A stretch of 5,336 nt of DNA from Saprospiraceae bacterium (GTDB lineage Bacteria; Bacteroidota; Bacteroidia; Chitinophagales; Saprospiraceae), in contig JABDPK010000185.1 in NCBI GenBank assembly GCA_013042795.1, forward strand, positions 1 through 5,336. The letters are read 5' to 3'. A program made the translations under genes and the position numbers. The notes beneath the pieces were generated by a model. That model made no database searches and had not been told where the DNA came from. It saw only the letters and a list, made by a program, of their open reading frames with translations. Below, piece after piece: positions 1 to 5,336 of this stretch. Numbering within the stretch: position 1 is the first letter of the stretch; every line of letters starts with the position of its first letter.

Positions 1-282
1 ATGGTCGCTTCTATGACGACACTACCCGTGATCGGGGTTCCCATTAAATCCTCAAACTCTATTGATGGCTGGGACTCAGTATTATCTATATTGCAAATGC
101 CAAATGGTATACCTGTGGCAACAGTTGCGCTTAATGGAGCAAAAAATGCAGGCCTGCTTGCTGTGAGAATACTTTCTTCGGAGAATAAGGAACTTGCCGG
201 TAAGCTAAAGAAGTATCATAAAGATTTGGAAGAAGCAGTAATGGAAAAGGCCAGAAAAGTTGAAAACTTATCCGGCCGGTAA
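1..282 (+). CDS. purE: PurE, N5-carboxyaminoimidazole ribonucleotide mutase (3' part, cut by window edge)
   Basis: This is the C-terminal 93 residues of class I PurE, a cytoplasmic enzyme of purine synthesis that converts N5-CAIR to CAIR. The visible family signature runs from the [13 protein letters not shown] segment (residues 6-18) through [17 protein letters not shown] (about 28-44) to the [14 protein letters not shown] helix (about 45-58). It ends in a charged helix, [18 protein letters not shown]. coli PurE is 169 residues, so roughly the first 75 residues are missing, including the substrate-binding SGSxSD region and the conserved GGAAHLPGM stretch. The ATG at position 1 most likely matches the internal Met of LPGM and is not the true start. 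No frameshift is seen and the gene ends normally in TAA. Its upstream neighbour, often purK, lies outside the window. Identification is firm; only the start is unknown. Confidence 0.9.
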   Translation: MVASMTTLPVIGVPIKSSNSIDGWDSVLSILQMPNGIPVATVALNGAKNAGLLAVRILSSENKELAGKLKKYHKDLEEAVMEKARKVENLSGR

Positions 283-306
283 TTATATCGTTTTAAATCA
301 TCTCTA

Positions 307-340
307 TTTAGGACCTCCCTTATTTAGGTCTCAGGCTAAA
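307..340. terminator. Candidate hairpin between convergent purE and OmpA genes
   Basis: GACCT (312-316) pairs with AGGTC (326-330) around a 9-nt loop. TTTAG (307-311) can pair with CTAAA (336-340) if TCAGG (331-335) bulges out. The structure sits in the 37-bp gap between two converging genes and runs into the last codons of the OmpA gene. This position suits a bidirectional terminator, but neither strand has a run of T after the stem, so it is not a classical intrinsic terminator. The octamer TATTTAGG is also directly repeated at 305-312 and 321-328. Confidence 0.3.
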
Positions 341-1885
341 CTCTACCCTTCTGTTGAGTGATCTTCCTCTTAAACTTTCATTGCTGTTAATTGGTTGACT
401 TTCACCATAACCAATGAAACTCATAGATTCAGCATTAATACCTTTTTGAAGCAAGTATTGATAACAGGCTTCTGCACGTCTTTCTGACAGCAACTGGTTA
501 TTCACCGCGGAACCAACATTATCCGTATGACCTTCAATGAGAAGATTATAGTTAGGGTATTTTATCAGAATGTCACCAATCTGATTCAGTATCGGGAACG
601 ATTGAGGTCTGAGCGTTGCTTTACCTGTATCGAAAGAAACAGCCCTCATGGCCAACTCTAGTACAGACAGGTCTTCCTTTGCAATTTCCGGGCAACCATT
701 GGACCCGACAGAACCTTTTGTATTCGGACATTTATCACGGCTGTCATCTATACCATCACCATCTGAATCCGGACATCCGTTCATCACTGATAACCCGGGT
801 ATATTCGGACATTTATCATCCAAATCAGAAACGCCATCACCATCAGCATCAGGACAACCCATCGCATTCCTTGTTCCTTTAATATTCGGACATTTATCCT
901 CATCATCCGCAATGCCATCACCATCCTTATCTTCCAGCACTTTTGGACAACCATTATTATCTGCACTACCTTTCATATCCGGACAATGGTCAAGATGATC
1001 TGCCACACCATCCATATCCCTGTCCTTGGATTCCGGACAACCATTGTTTTCTTTGGTACCTTTCATATTCGGACATTCATCTATACTGTCAGATATACCA
1101 TCCTCATCTGTATCAGGGCATCCTTTGAAAATGGCCAGTCCAAAAACAGACGGACAGTCATCCCTGTAATCAGCAATTCCATCTGAATCGGTATCCGGAC
1201 AACCTTTTAATTCTTTTGATCCGGCTAGTTGCGGACATAGATCAATATCATCTTCCAAACCATCCCCATCACTGTCATTTAACAATAGATCTTCTTCTTT
1301 TTCATCCATCTCCTCTTCTTTTTCCATTTCTTTTTCCTCAACCGGGACAGGATTGCCAAACAAATAAACAAAGCCAATACCATGATGCAGGTTATTCCTG
1401 TCATCTTCCAGTGAATACCGATATTCAGATTGCCAGTTTATATATGCATTTTCGCGAATCTTGAAATACACGCCTGCACCAAAGGGGACCTGGATATTGA
1501 ACTTTCCTTCATCCTCCTGTACTCCACCAACTCCGGCCATCAAATAAGGTGTCACGACAGTTTCCGGTTTGTAAAACAAGTATTGTACCTGGGCATCAAT
1601 GCCGTAAACCTTTCTGTGACTAAATCCTTTTTCGTTTGAATCAGTAGAGACAATTCCTGCTTTTATTGGTACAACAAGGTTTATATTCTCCTGTAAACTT
1701 TTTTGAATACCGATCTCGAAGCCATGATGGTAGGATTTGAAATTTGAAATATCTCCTCCATTCTGTGACTGGTAGTCCATAAATAATGCTTTGAATGAAA
1801 GCCCATATGGATAACCCGGGTTTTGCGCATTGATTGCGGTCAGTAATGAAAAACCAAGAATTAGAGCCAGAAACAAATTCCTCAT
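320..1885 (-). CDS. OmpA-family outer-membrane protein with seven thrombospondin type 3 repeats
   Basis: A likely outer-membrane protein that anchors the envelope to peptidoglycan. Residues 1-20 form a signal peptide with probable cleavage after AINA, before QNPG. Residues about 24-176 alternate polar and aromatic residues as in a small OmpA-like beta-barrel, ending in a strand with the sequence GIGFVYLFG. A very acidic Glu-rich linker follows (182-199). Seven TSP3 units (204-399), of the form DxDGDGIxDxxDxCP, are expected to bind calcium. The C-terminal OmpA domain (about 410-518) contains EGHTDNVGS and LSERRAEA; D455 and R470 sit at the positions that bind the peptidoglycan peptide in OmpA homologues. 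The architecture is common in Bacteroidota. The start at 1885 is chosen because it places the signal peptide at the N-terminus. The gene lies 125 bp downstream of the asparaginase-like gene on the same strand and has its own promoter candidate, so it may be transcribed separately. Its exact physiological role (porin, adhesin or structural anchor) cannot be read from sequence. Confidence 0.93.
   Translation of the reverse strand: MRNLFLALILGFSLLTAINAQNPGYPYGLSFKALFMDYQSQNGGDISNFKSYHHGFEIGIQKSLQENINLVVPIKAGIVSTDSNEKGFSHRKVYGIDAQVQYLFYKPETVVTPYLMAGVGGVQEDEGKFNIQVPFGAGVYFKIRENAYINWQSEYRYSLEDDRNNLHHGIGFVYLFGNPVPVEEKEMEKEEEMDEKEEDLLLNDSDGDGLEDDIDLCPQLAGSKELKGCPDTDSDGIADYRDDCPSVFGLAIFKGCPDTDEDGISDSIDECPNMKGTKENNGCPESKDRDMDGVADHLDHCPDMKGSADNNGCPKVLEDKDGDGIADDEDKCPNIKGTRNAMGCPDADGDGVSDLDDKCPNIPGLSVMNGCPDSDGDGIDDSRDKCPNTKGSVGSNGCPEIAKEDLSVLELAMRAVSFDTGKATLRPQSFPILNQIGDILIKYPNYNLLIEGHTDNVGSAVNNQLLSERRAEACYQYLLQKGINAESMSFIGYGESQPINSNESLRGRSLNRRVEFSLRPK
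689..1276 (-). repeat. Tandem TSP3-coding repeats, about 81 bp period, seven units
   Basis: The array codes for residues 204-399 of the OmpA-family protein. Each unit runs from an Asp-rich calcium loop through CP to GCP. The GCP-to-GCP distances are 27, 27, 30, 31, 27 and 27 residues. The distance from the CP cysteine to the GCP cysteine is 12 residues in all seven units (217/229, 244/256, 271/283, 301/313, 332/344, 359/371, 386/398). At DNA level the 16-mer TATTCGGACATTTATC (+ strand) occurs exactly at 721-736, 802-817 and 883-898, 81 bp apart. Diverged copies start at 976 and 1066. It is an in-frame coding repeat and not a CRISPR array. Confidence 0.9.
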
Positions 1886-1967
1886 CGTACAGCTAGATTT
1901 TGAAGCGTAAAGTTAATACATATTCTTAATATCAATATAGATTAGTATTAAAACATTAAGATTAAAG

Positions 1968-1975
1968 CAAATATA
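1968..1975 (-). promoter_or_regulatory. Candidate Bacteroidota -7 element for the OmpA-family gene
   Basis: Read on the minus strand this is TATATTTG, an exact match to the Bacteroidota -7 consensus TAnnTTTG. It lies about 80 nt before the OmpA-family start codon in AT-rich DNA. No clear TTTG -33 element is present at the usual distance; only a T-rich stretch (minus strand of 1986-1990) lies nearby. It suggests the OmpA gene can be transcribed on its own, but an 8-base match in AT-rich DNA has a fair chance background. Confidence 0.4.
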
Positions 1976-1985
1976 TTTTATGTTG

Positions 1986-2008
1986 AAAAACAGCAGGTTA
2001 TGTAACTG
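1986..2008 (-). terminator. Weak intrinsic-terminator-like hairpin after the asparaginase-like gene
   Basis: On the minus strand, two bases beyond the asparaginase-like stop codon, CAGTTA and TAACCTG can fold with one bulged C and a very small loop (2008-1994). A short TGTTTTT tract follows (1991-1986). The position and order fit a terminator, but the stem is short and AT-rich. The T tract also covers the place where the -33 element of the OmpA promoter candidate would lie. Confidence 0.28.
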
Positions 2009-2010
2009 AA

Positions 2011-2511
2011 TTATTCTATCGATTCAAAATATCCTGTTTTCCTGTTCTTTTGGACATTGTCCCAATGAAAATAACGTCCATTCATGGCAATATATACACC
2101 CGGGGGAAGGACCTGAACAAATGCAAGTGCAGAACCGAGATTAAAAAACCCATCAGACGAGGTACCGAATGCAATTGGTATCATTGCACCTGTCAAAACG
2201 ATGGTTTTTCCTTCAATACTTTTATTGGCAAGGTAATGTGCAGTATCGACAATCGTATCGGTCCCATGGGTTATAATTATTTTATCTCTGACAGCCTTTT
2301 TACATTGGTAAAGGATGATCTCCCTTTCGACATCTTCCATTTCCAGGCTATCAACCATCATTAATGTTTTAATGTCCAGGTTCAGAGTTGATCTGCCTTG
2401 TTCAAACATTTCTTTCAGGTGTGTATCCTTGAAATAAAGTTTCCCCGTAATAAAATTATACTCTTTATCAAAAGTCCCACCGGTCACAAAAATCTGTATT
2501 GAATCATCCAT
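2011..2511 (-). CDS. Stand-alone asparaginase N-terminal domain protein (166 aa)
   Basis: The protein matches only the N-terminal half of L-asparaginases (usual length about 320-350 residues). Visible motifs are VTGGTFDK (9-16, nucleophile-type Thr13), ITHGTDT (80-86, the Thr84-Asp85 pair), IVLTGAMIP (104-112), a SSDGFFNLGSALA helix (118-130) and NVQKN (152-156), whose Lys155 aligns with Lys162 of E. coli asparaginase II. The position of the second catalytic residue, Tyr25 in E. coli, appears to be Phe20, with Tyr18 nearby. The C-terminal domain that completes the active site across the dimer is absent. The protein ends in a normal stop, and the following 125 bp show no remnant, so it looks like a genuine short family and not a recent truncation. 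No signal peptide is present, so it is probably cytoplasmic. The start at 2511 is the only Met before the first motif. It is divergent from an aspartate aminotransferase. Asparagine hydrolysis is plausible but unproven; the true substrate may differ. Confidence 0.82.
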   Translation of the reverse strand: MDDSIQIFVTGGTFDKEYNFITGKLYFKDTHLKEMFEQGRSTLNLDIKTLMMVDSLEMEDVEREIILYQCKKAVRDKIIITHGTDTIVDTAHYLANKSIEGKTIVLTGAMIPIAFGTSSDGFFNLGSALAFVQVLPPGVYIAMNGRYFHWDNVQKNRKTGYFESIE

Positions 2512-2559
2512 GAAAAGTTGCGTATAAATTGATATTTAGAATAAAATGATTTAAATAAT

Positions 2560-2567
2560 CAAAATTA
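2560..2567 (-). promoter_or_regulatory. Candidate -7 element for the asparaginase-like gene
   Basis: The minus strand reads TAATTTTG, matching TAnnTTTG, about 48 nt before the start codon at 2511. A TTTG (minus strand of 2593-2596) lies upstream, but its 25-nt spacer is longer than the roughly 19-21 nt usual for a -33 element, so support for the pair is partial. Confidence 0.4.
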
Positions 2568-2600
2568 AAATAGATATTCTTTTTACCGCATTCAAATATT

Positions 2601-2608
2601 TAATTTTG
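2601..2608 (+). promoter_or_regulatory. Candidate -7 element for the aspartate aminotransferase gene
   Basis: The sequence is TAATTTTG, an exact match to TAnnTTTG, ending 19 nt before the ATG at 2628. A transcript starting a few bases downstream would have a leader of only about 12-15 nt. Upstream there is a T-rich stretch (2579-2584) in place of a clean TTTG -33 element. The bases before the ATG are A/T-rich with no Shine-Dalgarno sequence, as is common in Bacteroidota. Confidence 0.45.
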
Positions 2609-2627
2609 TCATATATAAAATCACTTA

Positions 2628-3827
2628 ATGTCAAAACACCTACTCTCAGGAAGGCTTCAGAATATGTCGGAGTCGGCTACGATTAAAATGGCTCAAAAAG
2701 CAAGAGATTTAAAAGCTCAGGGTATAGATGTCATAAGTTTAAGTCTCGGCGAACCCGATTTTGATACCCCGCAACATATAAAAGATGCAGCAAAGCAGGC
2801 ATTGGATGACGGGTACACCAAATATACACCGGTACCGGGACTGATGGAACTCCGTGAAGCTATCTGTGCTAAATTGAAAAGAGATAATGGACTTGAATAC
2901 AGTACCTCCGAGATTTGTGTTTCCAATGGTGCAAAACAGTGTATTGCAAATATCTGTCTCAGTTTGCTTGATGAAGGTGATGAAGTGATCATTTTTACCC
3001 CCTACTGGGTTTCCTATTTCGAAATTGTCAAATTTTCCGGTGCAAAACCTGTTACATTATATGCTGGGATCGACAAGGACTACAAAGTAACACCAGATCA
3101 GCTTGAAGCAGCAATAGGGCCAAAATCCAAACTGATCATATTCTCCAGCCCCACGAATCCGACAGGTTCTGTTTACAGCCCTGCAGAATTGAAAGCATTG
3201 GCAGGTGTCATCTCCAGGCACAAGGACTTATTTGTGATTTCAGATGAAATCTATGAATACATCAACTTTACTGACAATTCGGTAAGTATTGCAACATTTG
3301 AGGGCATGAAGGACAAGACCATTATCGTAAATGGAATGTCCAAGGGTTTTGCCATGACAGGATGGCGACTCGGGTTTATGGCAGGACCACAATGGATTAT
3401 CTCGGCCTGTGCAAAGGTCCAGGGGCAATTTACTTCAGGTGCCAGTTCGTTTGGTCAGAAAGCAGCTGCCTATGCATTGAATGCTGACCTTGAACCTACA
3501 AAGTCGATGGCCAGGGAATTCAAGAAACGAAAGCAGCTTGTCAAGGAATTGCTAGAAGATATTGATGGCATAAAAACCAATGATCCCGACGGCGCATTCT
3601 ATTTCTTTCCGGAAATATCTTCCTTTTTTGGACGCAGCAATGGCTCCAGGACCATCGAAGATGCCAATGAGTTTGTTGATGTTCTGCTTGATGAAGCCAA
3701 TGTGGCAGTTGTTACGGGTGAAGCATTCGGAGATCCCAATTCATTCAGGATTTCTTATGCCACCTCAGAGGATATCCTGAAGGAAGCTCTAAAGCGAATG
3801 AAAAATGTACTTAGCACTTACAAGTAA
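2628..3827 (+). CDS. aspC: Pyridoxal-phosphate aspartate aminotransferase, class I (subgroup Ib type)
   Basis: A cytoplasmic fold-type I aminotransferase that would interconvert aspartate and oxaloacetate with 2-oxoglutarate/glutamate. The 399-residue length is normal for the family. Motifs in order: SLSLGEPDFDTP (37-48), YTPVPGLMELREAI (66-79), SNGAKQ (99-104), TPYWVSY (124-130), SSPTNPTG (173-180), VISDEIYEYI (203-212), MSKGFAMTGWRLGF (237-250) and SFRISYA (372-378). Lys239 is the Schiff-base lysine. Asn177, Asp206 and Tyr209 contact the cofactor, Arg247 binds its phosphate and Arg374 the substrate alpha-carboxylate. Lys103 matches the lysine that reads the distal carboxylate in the Thermus subgroup Ib enzyme, which favours an acidic substrate. 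Some subgroup Ib enzymes also transaminate prephenate, so a dual aspartate/prephenate role is possible. The start at 2628 gives the usual short N-terminus, LSGRLQNMSESATIKM. The gene is divergent from the asparaginase-like gene and appears monocistronic. The symbol follows bacterial aspC/aspB usage. Confidence 0.92.
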   Translation: MSKHLLSGRLQNMSESATIKMAQKARDLKAQGIDVISLSLGEPDFDTPQHIKDAAKQALDDGYTKYTPVPGLMELREAICAKLKRDNGLEYSTSEICVSNGAKQCIANICLSLLDEGDEVIIFTPYWVSYFEIVKFSGAKPVTLYAGIDKDYKVTPDQLEAAIGPKSKLIIFSSPTNPTGSVYSPAELKALAGVISRHKDLFVISDEIYEYINFTDNSVSIATFEGMKDKTIIVNGMSKGFAMTGWRLGFMAGPQWIISACAKVQGQFTSGASSFGQKAAAYALNADLEPTKSMAREFKKRKQLVKELLEDIDGIKTNDPDGAFYFFPEISSFFGRSNGSRTIEDANEFVDVLLDEANVAVVTGEAFGDPNSFRISYATSEDILKEALKRMKNVLSTYK

Positions 3828-3892
3828 TTAAAGCTAATTAAACTTGTCTTTGTCAGTTTGGAAATGAAATGAATCTTTGATTGGATGGAATC
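3828..3892. other. Convergent intergenic gap between aminotransferase and TlpA-like genes
   Basis: This 65-bp gap holds no gene. TAATTA (3825-3830) and TAATTA (3835-3840) can form an all-AT hairpin that starts at the aminotransferase stop codon. AAACT (3840-3844) and AGTTT (3855-3859) form another weak stem. GGAAT (3887-3891) and ATTCC (3895-3899), followed by TTTTCATTTTC, resemble a short plus-strand terminator that overlaps the 3' end of the opposite gene. None is strong enough to call singly. Confidence 0.25.
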
Positions 3893-5311
3893 CTATTCCT
3901 TTTCATTTTCTCTTTTCAACAATTCTTCCATAACGCGATCCAGCTGATCACCTCCAACATTCTTCATCAGGATTTCCCTGTTTTTATCAAGTATGAAAAC
4001 CTTGGGGGTGGATTGGACATTGTATTTTAGTTTGAACCTGGATTTGTGAAATTCATCTGCGGCATTGATAAAACCCAACATATCTTTCTCTTTAACGTAC
4101 TCCCAGCAATCCTTGACTTTTTCCTGGTGTTTTGAACATATTGCAAATGTTCTTATGCCCCTGTCTCGCCACTTTTTATCGAACTCTATAAAATCAGGCA
4201 TTGTCTTTTTACAATGCCCACAATCCGGTGACCAGAACAACAGCACCAGGTATTCATATTCGATATCACTGATTGAAATCGGATTATTCATCTCATCATA
4301 TACTGTAATATCCGGACCTTGTTTTCCTATCAGTACAGGTCTGACTTTATTTGCATTATCCTCCAGTTTTAAAAGGTTTTCTTCTTCCACCCAAGGTGCT
4401 TTACCCTTACTGTAATAATTATCCACCAGGTAGACATAGATCGCATCATAACCTACGATCTTTGACTTGGCATACGTATTTAAAAAATGACTCAGGTAGT
4501 ATTTGAATGATTCTTCAGATGGACTCATCCAGTGCAAAAGTGAGTCTATCGTGTTGCAAATACTATCAGGATGATTGGGCGTGAGTTTATTCAGATAATA
4601 ATCTATTCTTTGATGAAGGAATGGTGTCCGTAAGCTGACCGGGTTATCCAATTCAATGTTATCAAAATAATGTTTCCTGTAATACAGATATTTTTGAATG
4701 CCACCCTCATCCGTATCTTCAAACTCCGGTGAATCAATATTTATATTGGCTTTAAGCAACAGAGCAGCTACTGATCCCGGATAATTTTCAACGATATCCT
4801 TTTGCATTTTTTCGACCGTATCGTCCATCCTTGTCAGCTGGCCTTCAAATTCACCAGGGTCCTGACCTTTGCTTCTCATAACTTCAATGGTATCCCTGAG
4901 TACGGCTGCTGTAGGCCGAATGGCAGTAACAAGGTCGACATAATCCTGAAAAGCTGATTTATCAGGAGTAGATTCATACTGTATCTCTGACAAAAGAGGA
5001 TAATCTATTTTTAACTTAAAATCTGAGTCATTCTCATTGACCAGGAATTGAATAAAATTATTATCAGGCTGCAGTAACAAAAGATAAACTCCAGGTGCAA
5101 GATCTTCATTGGAATCCAGGATAAAACGGCCGTTATCATCTCTAAGTACAGTATCCTGAACAAGTTGGCGGTCCATAATATAATATCCTACAATCAATGA
5201 ATCGGATTCATAATTGCTGACTTCAAATTCAATTTTGATTTGTGCTTCCAGATTAAAAGCGAATAATAACAGGAAGCTAAGGCATAGAAATCTCATTAAG
5301 TAATTTTTCAT
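3893..5311 (-). CDS. Secreted TlpA-like thiol-disulfide oxidoreductase with DUF4369/DUF5106-like N-terminal region
   Basis: A probable periplasmic or envelope-exposed thioredoxin-fold protein. Residues 1-23 form a signal peptide with likely cleavage after LEA, before QIKIEF. The sequence RFLC around Cys10 is not a lipobox. Residues about 25-105 are beta-rich and resemble the DUF4369 domain. Residues about 110-325 are mostly helical and resemble DUF5106. A TlpA/AhpC-TSA thioredoxin fold fills about 328-466. The redox motif is FWSPDCGHCKK, with Cys364 and Cys367. The cis-proline is Pro436 in QSTPKVFIL, and the GG turn before the last helix is at 453-454. Three further cysteines (252, 392, 402) are outside the CXXC. 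A CGHC centre fits a disulfide reductant or isomerase-like role, but the partner is unknown. The family is common in Bacteroidota as secreted proteins of unclear substrate. The start at 5311 supports the signal peptide. The promoter is probably beyond the window, since only 25 bp upstream are visible. The domain names are from memory of the family and were not searched. Confidence 0.87.
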   Translation of the reverse strand: MKNYLMRFLCLSFLLLFAFNLEAQIKIEFEVSNYESDSLIVGYYIMDRQLVQDTVLRDDNGRFILDSNEDLAPGVYLLLLQPDNNFIQFLVNENDSDFKLKIDYPLLSEIQYESTPDKSAFQDYVDLVTAIRPTAAVLRDTIEVMRSKGQDPGEFEGQLTRMDDTVEKMQKDIVENYPGSVAALLLKANINIDSPEFEDTDEGGIQKYLYYRKHYFDNIELDNPVSLRTPFLHQRIDYYLNKLTPNHPDSICNTIDSLLHWMSPSEESFKYYLSHFLNTYAKSKIVGYDAIYVYLVDNYYSKGKAPWVEEENLLKLEDNANKVRPVLIGKQGPDITVYDEMNNPISISDIEYEYLVLLFWSPDCGHCKKTMPDFIEFDKKWRDRGIRTFAICSKHQEKVKDCWEYVKEKDMLGFINAADEFHKSRFKLKYNVQSTPKVFILDKNREILMKNVGGDQLDRVMEELLKRENEKE

Positions 5312-5336
5312 TTACGACAATAGAACAAAAAATAAG

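Noticed and set aside
272..279. Palindrome CCGGCCGG at the end of purE
   Set aside because: It is eight bases inside coding sequence (codons for SGR) with no loop, no T tract and no partner site, so chance is the simplest explanation.
1..282. Reading this as a complete 93-residue gene starting at position 1
   Set aside because: The ATG matches the internal Met of the PurE LPGM segment, and about 75 N-terminal residues are missing, so it is a window-edge fragment.
721..1075. Regularly spaced repeats resembling a CRISPR array
   Set aside because: The 81-bp period is in frame within a protein-coding gene, the spacers between conserved blocks are themselves similar, and the translation is a known TSP3 pattern.
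616..1464. Several plus-strand open frames rich in His, Ser and Pro
   Set aside because: They are antisense images of the Asp-rich TSP3 repeats and acidic linker. The minus-strand frame has a full domain structure and signal peptide.
2050..2364. Plus-strand open frame of 104 codons
   Set aside because: It is opposite the asparaginase-like gene, whose motifs are clear. The plus-strand translation has no recognisable features.
4065..4415. Plus-strand open frame of 116 codons
   Set aside because: It lies antisense to the thioredoxin-fold region of the TlpA-like gene and shows no family signature.
5326..5334. Possible promoter element upstream of the TlpA-like gene
   Set aside because: The plus strand reads CAAAAAATA, which has one base too many to match CAAAnnTA. 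It lies only about 15 bp from the start codon, and the rest of the upstream region is outside the window.

Overview
The window looks like ordinary core chromosome of a Bacteroidota bacterium. The evidence is the AT-rich intergenic DNA with promoter-like elements of the Bacteroidota form TAnnTTTG, starts without a clear Shine-Dalgarno sequence, an OmpA-family protein with thrombospondin type 3 repeats, and a long secreted TlpA-like protein of the DUF4369/DUF5106 kind typical of this phylum. I cannot fix the order or genus; a Saprospiria- or Cytophagia-like lineage is only a guess. No mobile element, RNA gene, CRISPR array or phage gene was seen.

Layout, left to right. Positions 1-282 (+) hold the C-terminal half of purE (purine synthesis), cut by the window edge. 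It converges on a 521-residue OmpA/TSP3 outer-membrane protein (320-1885, -) with a 37-bp gap that contains a hairpin. Upstream of that protein, on the same strand, is a 166-residue stand-alone asparaginase N-terminal domain (2011-2511, -). A 116-bp AT-rich gap then separates it from a divergent class I aspartate aminotransferase (2628-3827, +). The aminotransferase converges on a 472-residue secreted thioredoxin-fold protein (3893-5311, -).

Functionally the window is mixed: nucleotide synthesis, envelope structure, amino-acid metabolism and extracytoplasmic thiol chemistry. Two links may be real. The asparaginase-like protein and the aspartate aminotransferase are divergent neighbours that would both handle aspartate, and each has the same promoter-like octamer, TAATTTTG, facing its own gene. 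The OmpA protein carries 14 regularly spaced cysteines in its TSP3 repeats, so it is a plausible substrate type for periplasmic thiol-disulfide enzymes such as the one at the right end, although nothing in the sequence ties the two genes together.

I found no convincing undescribed system. The best leads are the one-domain asparaginase, which keeps Thr, Thr-Asp and Lys catalytic positions but seems to have Phe in place of the usual Tyr, and the strictly periodic TSP3 array, which carries near-identical DNA repeats of 81 bp.
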